Shown here: positions 16,187 to 23,739 of the stretch, in pieces
Position numbering within the stretch: position 1 is the stretch's first letter
Layout: each line of letters begins with the position of its first letter
NCBI RefSeq assembly: GCF_900114615.1
Contig: NZ_FOTS01000003.1
Location: forward strand, 1-64,000
DNA length: 64,000 nucleotides
From: Pelosinus propionicus DSM 13327
GTDB taxonomy: Bacteria; Bacillota; Negativicutes; DSM-13327
Direction of reading: 5' to 3'
Program-made: the position numbers and the translations under genes
Notes under the pieces: model-generated
What the model was told of the DNA's origin: nothing
Databases searched by the model: none
Seen by the model: the letters and a program-made list of their open reading frames with translations, nothing else

Positions 16187-17665
16187 ATGGAAAAATTCGA
16201 TTTATTTCGGGATATTGCCGAACGCACTGGTGGTGATATTTACATTGGTGTTGTAGGCCCAGTCAGGACAGGAAAATCAACGTTTATTAAACGTTTCATG
16301 GAAACGATGGTTTTACCTAACATGATTGATCCATATGAGAAAGAAAGAGCTAAGGATGAACTGCCACAAAGTGCAGCTGGCAAAACAATTATGACAACTG
16401 AGCCCAAATTTATCCCAAATGAAGCTGTTGAAATTAATGTTAAAGATAATATAAATGTTAGAGTAAGAATGGTTGATTGCGTGGGCTACACTGTCGATGG
16501 TGCATTAGGGTATGAAGAGCAAGATGGACCGCGTATGGTTCTTACGCCTTGGTTTGATCATGAAATTCCATTTCAAGACGCTGCAGAAGTTGGTACGAAA
16601 AAAGTAATTGATGAACATTCTACAATTGGTTTAGTGATCACTACTGACGGCAGTGTAACAGACTTACCGAGAGAAAAATATGTACCTGCTGAAGAACGAG
16701 TTATTAATGAATTAAAAGCATTAGAAAAACCATTTTTAGTTATATTAAATACATGTCGCCCAACTTCAAAAGAAACTCGTGAATTAGTCGCAAAACTGGA
16801 AAATGAATATGATGTTCCTGTTGTACCTGTTGATTGTATTCAACTTAATCAGGATGATATCTATGCTATTTTACAAGAAGTTTTATATGAATTTCCAGTA
16901 AAAGAAGTAAATATTTCTTTGCCAAAATGGATTGAAGAATTGGAAACTGATCATTGGCTTAGAGAAAAATTTGATGGTGCAGTTCGCGAAGTAGTCCAAT
17001 ATGTAAGAAGACTTAGAGACATTGATCGAGCCATAGATGATTTATCAGGATACGATTTTATTGCAGATGTAATTTTGCACGATATGGATCTTGGTAATGG
17101 AATTGCAGTGATTGAAATTACAGCCAGGATCGATTTATTCTACCAAGTATTGGAAGAACTTACAGGCTTTACGATTTCAGGTGAACACCATTTATTGCGT
17201 CTAATGCAAGATTTATCTGTTGCGAAACGTGAGTATGACAAAATTTCAAATGCATTAGAGCAAGTTAATTTAACAGGTTATGGCATTGTATCACCACAGC
17301 TAGATGAAATGGTTTTAGAAGAACCGGAAATTATAAAAACTGGAAATCGCTTTGGTGTAAGATTAAAAGCATCAGCACCATCATTACATATTATTAGAAC
17401 CGATGTCCAAGCTGAAATATCGCCTATTATTGGCAGTGAAAAACAAAGTGAAGAACTCGTTCAATATCTAATGAGAGAATTTGAAGGAGAGCCAGAAAAA
17501 ATATGGCGGACAAATTTATTTGGTAAATCACTAAACGCATTAGTACGAGAAGGTATTCAAAATAAACTTGCTGGTATGCCAGAGAATACACAGGTAAAAT
17601 TGCGTGATACCTTACAAAAAGTTGTAAATGATGGAAGTGGCGGATTAATATGTATCATTTTTTAA
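16187..17665 (+). CDS. spoIVA: Spore coat morphogenetic ATPase SpoIVA
   Basis: A 492-residue cytoskeletal ATPase that coats the forespore surface and is the base on which the spore coat is built. The Walker A motif GPVRTGKSTFIKRF lies at residues 25-38 and the SpoIVA-typical MVDCVGYTVDGALGYEE at about 101. The C-terminal end matches the usual 492-residue length. RBS GGGAGGG precedes ATG 16187 by about nine bases. It has its own long intergenic leader and is closed by a terminator, so it is a single-gene unit. Its presence is the clearest sign that this organism forms endospores. Confidence 0.97.
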   Translation: MEKFDLFRDIAERTGGDIYIGVVGPVRTGKSTFIKRFMETMVLPNMIDPYEKERAKDELPQSAAGKTIMTTEPKFIPNEAVEINVKDNINVRVRMVDCVGYTVDGALGYEEQDGPRMVLTPWFDHEIPFQDAAEVGTKKVIDEHSTIGLVITTDGSVTDLPREKYVPAEERVINELKALEKPFLVILNTCRPTSKETRELVAKLENEYDVPVVPVDCIQLNQDDIYAILQEVLYEFPVKEVNISLPKWIEELETDHWLREKFDGAVREVVQYVRRLRDIDRAIDDLSGYDFIADVILHDMDLGNGIAVIEITARIDLFYQVLEELTGFTISGEHHLLRLMQDLSVAKREYDKISNALEQVNLTGYGIVSPQLDEMVLEEPEIIKTGNRFGVRLKASAPSLHIIRTDVQAEISPIIGSEKQSEELVQYLMREFEGEPEKIWRTNLFGKSLNALVREGIQNKLAGMPENTQVKLRDTLQKVVNDGSGGLICIIF

Positions 17666-17700
17666 ATTAAACTTATAGACAAAAATCATAGCAAAAAAAT

Positions 17701-17740
17701 AAAAAAATGGTCAATCTGTACAGATTGACCATTTTTTTTA
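17701..17740 (+). terminator. Terminator after spoIVA
   Basis: A near-perfect palindrome (AATGGTCAATCTG paired with its complement through 17733) flanked by A7 and followed by T8. Confidence 0.9.
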
Positions 17741-17750
17741 TTAATAATAC

Positions 17751-17780
17751 TTGTTTTTTGTAGTGTAGTAGTGCTATACT
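17751..17780 (+). promoter_or_regulatory. Sigma-A-like promoter of the ACT-hom-thrB unit
   Basis: TTGTTT (17751-17756) and TATACT (17775-17780) are 18 bases apart, 54 bases before the GTG start of the ACT-domain gene. Confidence 0.5.
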
Positions 17781-17833
17781 GTCTACTGAGAATAGATTAT
17801 TATCCACATGAGTAATACTAAGGGGGTATAGTA

Positions 17834-18280
17834 GTGATAGGACAAAAATCCGTATTTTTTCTAGTTCGTGAAGAAATATTACCTGAAGCGATAAAGAAGA
17901 CAATTAAAGTAAAAGATATGCTAAAACGTGGTGAAGCACGTACAATTAATGAGGCTGTAGAAAAGATGGAGTTAAGTCGCAGCGCTTACTATAAATATAA
18001 AGATTATGTATTTCCTTTTTATGAAGCAAGTAAAGAAAAAATAGTAACTTTAGCACTTTTGCTTGAACATAAACAAGGCGTTTTATCAAGAGTCTTAAAT
18101 ACAATTGCTAATGAACGTGGTAGTGTGTTAACGATTAACCAAGGTATACCACTTCAAGGCGTAGCTAATGCTACCATTTCCATTGAGACAGCTGAATTAG
18201 TAATTGATTTAGAAGCTTTATTGGATAAAGTAAGGATGGTTGAAGGTGTTAAACGCTTAGAAGTGTTAGGTCAAGCTTAA
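17834..18280 (+). CDS. ACT-domain protein, UPF0735/PheB family
   Basis: A 148-residue protein of the UPF0735 family (once called PheB). The N-terminal third looks like a small helical DNA-binding unit (NEAVEKMELSRSAYYKYKDYV) and the C-terminal half is an ACT domain (ALLLEHKQGVLSRVLNTIA), a fold that binds amino acids. It starts at GTG 17834 after AGGGGGTA and lies 17 bases before hom. In Firmicutes this gene commonly precedes hom-thrB, so a role as an amino-acid-sensing regulator of the threonine branch is plausible but not shown. Confidence 0.88.
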   Translation: MIGQKSVFFLVREEILPEAIKKTIKVKDMLKRGEARTINEAVEKMELSRSAYYKYKDYVFPFYEASKEKIVTLALLLEHKQGVLSRVLNTIANERGSVLTINQGIPLQGVANATISIETAELVIDLEALLDKVRMVEGVKRLEVLGQA

Positions 18281-18297
18281 AAAGGAGCGAAACATTG

Positions 18298-19593
18298 ATG
18301 AGAAAGACGATTACTATCGGTTTACTTGGCATGGGAACTGTCGGAACTAGCGTTGTTAAAATACTTACCGAAAAAGCAAATGACATTTCACAAAAGATTG
18401 GTATGCCTGTAAATATAAAAAAAATACTGGTTCGTCAACTTGATAAAGCTAGAAATATAGATATAAAAGTAGAATTTACTACTTCTATTGATGATATTAT
18501 TAATGATCCAGATATTGATATTATAGTAGAAGTCATGGGTGGCATGAATCCTACTAAAGATTATATTGTTCAAGCATTAGTTGCAGGTAAACATGTGGTA
18601 ACTGCCAATAAGGATGTTGTAGCAAAACATGGTCAGGAAATATTTGAAGCTGCTGATAAAAGTAAAGTAGACTTTTTATTTGAAGCCAGCGTTGCTGGAG
18701 GAATTCCTATTATTCGCCCTTTAAAGCAATGCTTGGCAGCAAACAAAATTAGCGAAGTTATGGGAATCATTAATGGCACAACAAATTACATGCTCTCTAA
18801 AATGGCAAATGAAGGTCTGGATTTTAATAGTGTCTTAGCTGAAGCTCAGGCTAAAGGTTACGCTGAAGCAGATCCTACTGCTGACGTTGGAGGATTTGAT
18901 GCTGCTCGCAAAATTGCAATATTAGCTTCGATAGCTTTCGGTAGCAGAGTATCTATCGATGATGTTTATGTTGAAGGCATTACTACTATTTCCACAGAAG
19001 ATATTACTTATGCAAAAGAACTTGGATATGCAATTAAATTATTGGCAATTGCTAAAGATGATGACCGTGGTATTGATGTACGTGTTCATCCAGCCTTCAT
19101 CCCTGCAAAACATCCGTTAGCTTCAGTTCACGATGTCTTTAATGCTATTTATATTAAAGGTGATGCGGTAGGAGAGACTATGTTTTATGGACGCGGTGCT
19201 GGCGGCATGCCTACAGCTAGTGCTGTAGTATCTGATATTATTGATGTAGCTCGTAATATCACCCATAATGCAAACAGCCGTATTCTTTGCACTTGTTTTT
19301 CACAAAAAAGCTTTTGCCCTGTACAAAATACAGAATCACCTTATTATATTCGATTACTAGTGGCAGATAAGCCTGGTGTATTGGCTGCAATTGCTGGTGC
19401 TTTTGGTGCACAGCAAGTTAGTTTACACTCTGTAATTCAAAAACGAAAAGTAAATAATTCTTCTGAGCTGGTATTAATTACTTACCAAGTATCTGATGCT
19501 AATCTACGATTGGCTATTAATACAATTTCCGGCATGTCAGTAGTAAATAAAGTAAGTAGCGTAATTCGAGTAGAAGCAGAGGACTTTGAATAA
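18298..19593 (+). CDS. hom: Homoserine dehydrogenase
   Basis: A 431-residue NAD(P)-dependent enzyme that reduces aspartate semialdehyde to homoserine. The nucleotide-binding GLLGMGTVGTSVVKIL lies at the N-terminus, EASVAGGIPIIRPL (about 127) and GIINGTTNYMLSKM (about 157) form the substrate site, and YAEADPTADVGGFDAARK (about 190) is the family signature. The last 80 residues form an ACT domain (LLVADKPGVLAAIAGAFG), the site of threonine feedback in relatives. ATG 18298 follows AAGGAGCG; a TTG three bases earlier is also possible. thrB follows after 31 bases. Confidence 0.95.
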   Translation: MRKTITIGLLGMGTVGTSVVKILTEKANDISQKIGMPVNIKKILVRQLDKARNIDIKVEFTTSIDDIINDPDIDIIVEVMGGMNPTKDYIVQALVAGKHVVTANKDVVAKHGQEIFEAADKSKVDFLFEASVAGGIPIIRPLKQCLAANKISEVMGIINGTTNYMLSKMANEGLDFNSVLAEAQAKGYAEADPTADVGGFDAARKIAILASIAFGSRVSIDDVYVEGITTISTEDITYAKELGYAIKLLAIAKDDDRGIDVRVHPAFIPAKHPLASVHDVFNAIYIKGDAVGETMFYGRGAGGMPTASAVVSDIIDVARNITHNANSRILCTCFSQKSFCPVQNTESPYYIRLLVADKPGVLAAIAGAFGAQQVSLHSVIQKRKVNNSSELVLITYQVSDANLRLAINTISGMSVVNKVSSVIRVEAEDFE

Positions 19594-19624
19594 TACTCCA
19601 TGATAATGAGATAGGAGATACTAT

Positions 19625-20533
19625 ATGTCGATTACAGTTAAAGTTCGTGTGCCAGGAACTACAGCAAATTGTGGCCCTGGTTTTGACGCAGTGGGCATAG
19701 CTTGTACTATTTATAGTGAGCTCGAATTATTCTTAAGTGACGAAGGAACTTTAAGAATTGAGATAGAAGGCGAAGGCAAAGGACGCATTCCAACTGACAG
19801 TAATAATATTATTTACCAGGCTGTGCAAGCAGTGTTAGATAGAGTAGGAAAACACTACCAAGGAATATACCTTAAGTTATATAATAAAATTCCTCTAGCC
19901 CGTGGTTTAGGCAGTAGCGCTGCTGCCATTGTAGGTGGACTCATAGCAGCAAATCATGCAACAGGGAATACATTAACTCAAGAAGAAATCTTCTCTATGG
20001 CTACTATAATAGAAGGACATCCAGATAATGTAGCACCTGCAATTTTTGGAGGAATTACTATAAGTGTAATGCAAGATACTCAACCTGTCCATTTACGGTT
20101 TATGCCTGAAAAAATGCTGAATATGGTAGTGGCGATCCCTGAGTTTAATCTATCTACACATACGGCACGTCAAGTATTACCAGACACAATAACAATGAAG
20201 GATGCTGTCTTTAATATTAGCAGGGTGGCACTATTAATCGGAGCATTATGTAAAGGAGAATTTCATCATCTGCAATATGCACTTGAAGATAAAGTTCATC
20301 AACCCTATAGACAGGAGCTCGTTCCTGGCATGCAACAGGTATTTGATGCCGCAGTAGCTAAAGGTGCGTATGGAGCAGCTTTAAGTGGTGCTGGCCCTTG
20401 TTTAATTGCCTTTACAGATTCTAATTGCGATAGAATCGGCAAGGCTATGGTTCAGGCTTTTTCTAAGTGCGATGTAAAAGCTGAATACATTTCACTTAGT
20501 ATTGATATTGAAGGCGCTAAAGTTATCGAATAA
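19625..20533 (+). CDS. thrB: Homoserine kinase
   Basis: A 302-residue GHMP-family kinase that makes O-phosphohomoserine, the substrate for threonine synthase. VRVPGTTANCGPGFDAVG at the N-terminus and the ATP-binding PLARGLGSSAAAIVGGLIAA (about residue 90) are the family motifs, and AYGAALSGAGPCLIAF lies near the C-terminus. RBS AGGAGATACT precedes ATG 19625. It ends the ACT-hom-thrB unit; thrC is not in the window. A tRNA gene with its own promoter follows immediately. Confidence 0.95.
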   Translation: MSITVKVRVPGTTANCGPGFDAVGIACTIYSELELFLSDEGTLRIEIEGEGKGRIPTDSNNIIYQAVQAVLDRVGKHYQGIYLKLYNKIPLARGLGSSAAAIVGGLIAANHATGNTLTQEEIFSMATIIEGHPDNVAPAIFGGITISVMQDTQPVHLRFMPEKMLNMVVAIPEFNLSTHTARQVLPDTITMKDAVFNISRVALLIGALCKGEFHHLQYALEDKVHQPYRQELVPGMQQVFDAAVAKGAYGAALSGAGPCLIAFTDSNCDRIGKAMVQAFSKCDVKAEYISLSIDIEGAKVIE

Positions 20534-20537
20534 TTTA

Positions 20538-20566
20538 TTGACACATTACCTAAAAAAAGGTATAAT
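20538..20566 (+). promoter_or_regulatory. Consensus sigma-A promoter of tRNA-Pro
   Basis: TTGACA (20538-20543) and TATAAT (20561-20566) are exactly 17 bases apart, 13 bases before the mature tRNA 5' end. Confidence 0.92.
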
Positions 20567-20579
20567 GGATTTTGTCAGT

Positions 20580-20656
20580 CGGGGCGTGGCTCAGTTTGGT
20601 AGAGCGCTACCTTGGGGTGGTAGAGGCCGTGAGTTCGAATCTCGCCGCTCCGACCA
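20580..20656 (+). tRNA. tRNA-Pro (anticodon GGG)
   Basis: A 77-nt cloverleaf: the acceptor stem pairs CGGGGCG (20580-20586) with CGCTCCG (20646-20652), the anticodon stem CTACC/GGTAG encloses the loop TTGGGGT with anticodon GGG (Pro, CCC/CCU codons), and the T arm contains GTTCGAATC. The CCA end is encoded (20654-20656). It has its own consensus promoter and a terminator hairpin downstream. Confidence 0.95.
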
Positions 20657-20675
20657 GCAAAACACAATAAATTCG

Positions 20676-20705
20676 AGGATTCACAGAAATGCGAATCCTT
20701 TATTT
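20676..20705 (+). terminator. Terminator of tRNA-Pro
   Basis: AGGATTC (20676-20682) pairs with GAATCCT (20693-20699), followed by TTATTTAT. Confidence 0.65.
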
Positions 20706-20778
20706 ATGTAATTTTATCCCCTGAGTTGTCTCCTAATACAATTTTGAGTGGATAAAATTTAATAATGTGCATGCGAAA

Positions 20779-20811
20779 AGGATAGACCTTAATTGGCCTA
20801 TCCTCTTTTTT
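20779..20811 (+). terminator. Second terminator downstream of tRNA-Pro
   Basis: AGGATAG (20779-20785) with CTATCCT (20798-20804) plus two inner G/C pairs around one A/C mismatch, followed by six T residues. It may back up the tRNA terminator or close an unseen transcript. Confidence 0.75.
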
Positions 20812-20829
20812 ATTTCTGATTTTAAGCTG

Positions 20830-20951
20830 TTTATATGAGTCAAGTGCTGCTCGGCTGATTGTAATTCATGAATGTAAATCATCATAGTAAATGATTTATC
20901 GCTATGATCGAGCATCTTGTTCTGGCGTATTTGCAGGACTAAGAGGTGATC
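20830..20951 (-). pseudogene. C-terminal remnant of a tyrosine recombinase
   Basis: On the minus strand a short open stretch contains NKMLDHSDKSFTMMIYIHEL, which resembles the last conserved box of phage-type integrases: L-G/D-H-S, then about ten residues, then the nucleophilic tyrosine in IYxH. Only about 40 residues look related and the rest of the gene is missing; the frame then runs on through a terminator hairpin. Its place 170 bases from tRNA-Pro is typical for integrases that use a tRNA 3' end as attachment site. No duplicated tRNA end was seen in the next 3.5 kb. Together this suggests a decayed integrated element, which is inference. Confidence 0.45.
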
Positions 20952-21258
20952 AAAATTGGCAGTTAGCAGGTTGGATTATCAATATTTTTCCTACATATAA
21001 CGTCTGTATTTAAGTCCGTCATGCAATAAAAAAGAGTTTATTTTTGGTTAAAGGGGTGAAGCCTAGGTAAAGTACAAAAATTCACATGACGATTGAAATG
21101 AGTTTTAAGTAAATAAGCAAAAGAAAAAGCTTGAAAGCTTTTTCTCAAAATAGATCCTTAATTAAGAGCCATAAGGCTCTTTTTATTATACTCTACTGAG
21201 ACTTTTTTATCAAAGCAACATATTATGTAATTAATGTGATAAGGAAGGTTCATAAAAA
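20952..21258. other. Intergenic stretch with two terminators, no gene seen
   Basis: The first part can be read on the plus strand as about 35 open codons (LRGDQNWQLAGWIINIFP) without a start or ribosome-binding site; I do not recognise it. Two hairpins follow: 21122-21130 with 21137-21145, and 21164-21170 with 21175-21181 followed by T residues. Their presence suggests transcription enters from the left, but no complete gene is visible. Confidence 0.5.
21164..21187 (+). terminator. Terminator in accessory region
   Basis: AAGAGCC/GGCTCTT stem (21164-21170 with 21175-21181), four-base loop, T-rich tail. A separate A/T-rich hairpin (21122-21145) lies just upstream. Confidence 0.7.
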
Positions 21259-21466
21259 ATGACCGTTGATTCTGAACGCAATTTCTGTCATCATCATAAA
21301 AAGTGTTCAAAGTGTCGTCGTAGATGCCAAGCTGCCATTCGAATGTGATTCAGAATATCGTGAATTTCCTAGCTGTCATCACTGTTTTGATAATTGTTGC
21401 GAATGCTGGCACTGTGGTTGTAAATGCGCCAAAGAAGGTATTTACAGATCGAAAGAACAATTCTAA
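21259..21466 (+). pseudogene. Frameshifted Cys/His-rich small protein gene
   Basis: From ATG 21259, with AAGGAAGG nine bases upstream, the frame reads NFCHHHKKCSKCRRRCQ and stops at 21346. One base out of register, a second frame continues from about 21335 to TAA 21466 with PSCHHCFDNCCECWHCGCKC. Joined, they give about 68 residues with roughly 14 Cys in a uniform style, so I read one gene broken by a single inserted base between about 21320 and 21346. A third frame through the same bases encodes a hydrophobic stretch but has poorer codon choice. Cys/His-rich proteins of this size in spore formers are often coat or metal-binding proteins; the function here is unknown. A sequencing error is an alternative. 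Confidence 0.5.
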
Positions 21467-21691
21467 AAATAGAAGCATAGTAGCTGAAAAGAAGGATTTA
21501 TATATTTTACAAACCAATCTGAAAAGTTAAGATTGCTTAAAAAAATTTTTAAAAAAAGAAAAGCTGCTTTAACAAACAGCCATTAAAGTAAAGAATTCAC
21601 TGAAACCGTGTAAGAGACTCATATTGTATAGTGTAATTATCTTTTCACTATGTGATTAATTGACTTATACAGGTAACGCGAATAACAGATA

Positions 21692-21814
21692 TTAAATATT
21701 TTTTTTAGTGTTTCCACGAACAAAAGATAACTTAGAATTGAAATAAGCAATTACAGTACCAATGGCTACTATACTCGCTGCAAATAAAACTACGCAACAT
21801 AAATGATCTTGCAT
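21692..21814 (-). CDS. Small membrane protein, 40 residues
   Basis: A short gene on the minus strand with a textbook ribosome-binding site (GAGGAGGT, complement of 21821-21828) six bases before its ATG at 21814. The product starts MQDHLCC and continues with one hydrophobic segment VVLFAASIVAIGTVIAY, then a basic tail ending GNTKKNI. It would span the membrane once. It lies 45 bases downstream of the 191-residue gene on the same strand and is probably cotranscribed with it. I do not recognise a family. Confidence 0.65.
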   Translation of the reverse strand: MQDHLCCVVLFAASIVAIGTVIAYFNSKLSFVRGNTKKNI

Positions 21815-21859
21815 GCATATACCTCCTCACGATGTATTATTTAATTTACTACAATATAC

Positions 21860-22435
21860 TTAAAGGCAGAATTTCCTAATAATACCATTGGAGAAATCAT
21901 CCGCCATCATTAAAGCTTCTTTTTCAATGTTGTCAAAAATTGCAATATCTTTTTTGAACTCATTATTCAGCCTAGCGACAGCTTCAGCCTTCGTTAACGC
22001 TAAATGATCATACCACATTTCTCTCATATGTTTTTTAGTCCAATAAGGATTTATGCAATTAAGAAAATGAACAATTTCATCTGCATTTACATACCATCTT
22101 CTTTCTGCGTCTGCTGCTGCTGTGCTGTTACCAGCCTTTGCTGCATTTACAAGTTCGGCTGCAATAACTAGATGATCTGTCAATAGTTGCTCAAATTTAA
22201 AAGCAACTCTATTTCCATAGAAATGATTAAATACTCGCGCAAAGTCTGGTGCATTACGTAAAAGTCGATTGGTGGTAGGCTCTAAGTCCGGTAAGCTAGC
22301 AGCAATACTTATAATAGTCATTCTGGTCCAATAAACATGTTGTTCCCAAAGGAGGCGAAAACAGTCTCTTAAAAGGATTCCATCTTCACTAAACATACAT
22401 CCACATTTATCTCCACAACCACAAGATCCAGACAT
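21860..22435 (-). CDS. Conserved Cys-headed helical protein of unknown function
   Basis: A 191-residue protein beginning MSGSCGCGDKCGC, a CXCX3CXC cluster that may bind metal, followed by a mostly helical body with LWEQHVYWTRMTIISIAASL (residues 29-48), LEPTTNRLLRNAPDFARVF, NPYWTKKHMREMWYDHLALT and a C-terminal ADDFSNGIIRKF. Similar proteins occur in bacilli and clostridia and are often labelled hypothetical or, in error, acetylglutamate kinase; no amino-acid kinase motif is present. AGGAGG precedes the ATG at 22435. The only likely partner is the 40-residue membrane protein downstream. Confidence 0.8.
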   Translation of the reverse strand: MSGSCGCGDKCGCMFSEDGILLRDCFRLLWEQHVYWTRMTIISIAASLPDLEPTTNRLLRNAPDFARVFNHFYGNRVAFKFEQLLTDHLVIAAELVNAAKAGNSTAAADAERRWYVNADEIVHFLNCINPYWTKKHMREMWYDHLALTKAEAVARLNNEFKKDIAIFDNIEKEALMMADDFSNGIIRKFCL

Positions 22436-22835
22436 TATGGTTCCTCCTAATAATTAATTCTTTTGTTACATAATATGCAGATTATTTAGATTGTGACATA
22501 AATCCGCTTAAATAACGGACTTATAAAATATCTTCTGTAAAAGATCCCTCTAATGGAAATCCTAAACTAATAAGACTTGTTAAAGGGACACGTAGGTTAA
22601 TTCATGCAAACTTTATCATAGGATGATATACAAAGCTTAATCCGCTACATGTGATAAAGTAGTGAATACTAATAAACTGTAAATAGCAGGTGGAACAAAG
22701 GCAACAATTGAATTGCGTTATTTTAAAAAAGCATATCAAGTTTATTTTTATCTTGTAAAATAGTTTCCATGATCAACTGATTATGTTTTGTCGAAGCTGA
22801 ATATTTCAGAGCATCCTAATGAACTTTTATATAAA
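22436..22835. other. Intergenic, no gene seen
   Basis: No open frame with a ribosome-binding site was found on either strand. The one structure noted is an inverted repeat, ACTTTATCA (22610-22618) with TGATAAAGT (22652-22660), 33 bases apart. The left end should hold the promoter of the minus-strand 191-residue gene. Confidence 0.5.
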
Positions 22836-22839
22836 AAAT

Positions 22840-22867
22840 AAACCACGTCTTGTTAAAAACGTGGTTT
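22840..22867 (-). terminator. Terminator of the YjcZ-like gene
   Basis: AAACCACGT (22840-22848) pairs with ACGTGGTTT (22859-22867); on the minus strand it is followed by a T-rich run (complement of 22833-22841). Confidence 0.8.
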
Positions 22868-22901
22868 GCAAAAAGAAACGGTTTGGCTGATTAAACAAAC
22901 A

Positions 22902-23021
22902 TTAACAACCAGAAGAGCAATCGTTATTATCGAAGCAGAAAAATAACAAGATAATAATTATGATAATAATGCAGCCGGAACCACCGAAACCATTACGACC
23001 GCCTCCAAAACCAAAACCCAT
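22902..23021 (-). CDS. YjcZ-like Gly-rich small membrane protein
   Basis: A 39-residue protein: Gly/Phe-rich head (GFGFGGGRNGFGGSG), a hydrophobic core with seven consecutive Ile and LLFF, and a Cys-containing tail (FDNNDCSSGC). The layout matches the YjcZ/sporulation-associated small proteins of Bacillus, though the tail with three Cys is unusual. GGGGGA lies about seven bases before the ATG at 23021, a terminator follows, and a sporulation-type promoter is upstream. It was probably missed by most gene callers because of its size. Confidence 0.7.
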   Translation of the reverse strand: MGFGFGGGRNGFGGSGCIIIIIIILLFFCFDNNDCSSGC

Positions 23022-23049
23022 AAGTATTCCCCCTTATCGTCGATTAATA

Positions 23050-23078
23050 TATTATATGATAGCTAAGCAAAAGAGGTG
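23050..23078 (-). promoter_or_regulatory. Possible mother-cell (sigma-E/K) promoter
   Basis: On the minus strand CATATAATA (complement of 23050-23058) matches the -10 of sigma-K (CATAnnnTA) and nearly that of sigma-E, with CACC 16 bases upstream in the -35 position. It lies about 30 bases before the start codon of the YjcZ-like gene. Confidence 0.4.
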
Positions 23079-23348
23079 AGTGTCACTACGTATAATATAA
23101 CAAACTCCAAACCGCTTACAATTTATTATGAAGTAAGAGAAATACCCAAAAGAAGTTAGTATACAATAAGAACTAATCAATTATATTTACGATTGGGATT
23201 TTTGTAATGATTGTAACCTTTATTTTGTATATGATGCTGCTGAAAGATACTCTTAACACCCTTAAAGATATGTAGCTTGCAATAGTTCATTTTATAGTCT
23301 TGCTAATTGGAAAAAGGCAAGTAATTCACATATTGCAAGGCTATATAG
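23079..23348. other. Intergenic with a long two-tier inverted repeat
   Basis: TAGCTTGCAATA (23273-23284) pairs with TATTGCAAGGCTA (23331-23343, one bulge), and CTTGC/GCAAG nests inside. This lies just beyond the 3' end of the minus-strand gene at 23349 and might act as its terminator or as a processed RNA. No convincing gene; a 22-codon frame at 23207-23275 has no good ribosome-binding site. Confidence 0.4.
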
Positions 23349-23516
23349 CTAATGCTTAGATGTCTTGCCTTCTTTATCAAGAGATGGTAATAAAATATCG
23401 ATTGTTTTCAAATTTTTCAAGGCTTGCTGTTGCTTATCCCATTCATTCGTGCGATCTGGATAATTTTTTTTACTCCACTTGACATTCCAGTCAAAAGTAC
23501 GATTAAAACGCCTCAC
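23349..23516 (-). CDS. Small basic protein, 55 residues, unknown
   Basis: A minus-strand gene starting at GTG 23516, with ATGAGGAG six bases upstream. The product begins MRRFNRTFDWNVKWSKKNYP and continues DRTNEWDKQQQALKNLK with a Lys-rich end; it is hydrophilic, without a signal peptide or Cys. Codon choice is like that of its neighbours, and the whole frame is open between a good start and TAG. I do not recognise a family. It stands alone between the YjcZ-like gene and the 65-residue gene on the opposite strand. Confidence 0.55.
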   Translation of the reverse strand: MRRFNRTFDWNVKWSKKNYPDRTNEWDKQQQALKNLKTIDILLPSLDKEGKTSKH

Positions 23517-23739
23517 AATAACTCCTCATTTAAAATTATTTTATGGATATTTTGAGTATAGCTTCCTGAAGCTAAAAAAGTCTATTGGTAATATATAGAT
23601 TAATTTATACAATCTACTTATTCTTGTGATATTTTATATAAATTGTAGAAGTTAATTCGTTCTAGCAGCAATAATATGCAGGGAATTATACCCTTATCCC
23701 GAAATAAAACTCTAAGAAATTAGTAAAGGAGCTGTTTTA

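Noticed and set aside
16120-16240. Small frame starting at an ATG before spoIVA and overlapping it
   Set aside because: The GGGAGGG site touches the ATG with no spacing, and the frame crosses spoIVA out of register; more likely leader sequence.
17741-18297. T-box or other amino-acid-sensing leader before hom-thrB
   Set aside because: The leader is only about 50 bases and has no T-box sequence; the ACT-domain protein is a better candidate regulator.
20502-20711. Open frame overlapping tRNA-Pro
   Set aside because: It runs through the tRNA gene and has no ribosome-binding site; the tRNA cloverleaf explains the sequence.
21324-21530. Third-frame ORF with a hydrophobic stretch through the Cys-rich gene
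   Set aside because: Its start lies inside the better supported Cys-rich frames, lacks a ribosome-binding site, and codon choice is poorer.
23207-23275. 22-codon hydrophobic frame (MIVTFILYMMLL...)
   Set aside because: No convincing Shine-Dalgarno and too short to judge; could be chance in AT-rich DNA.
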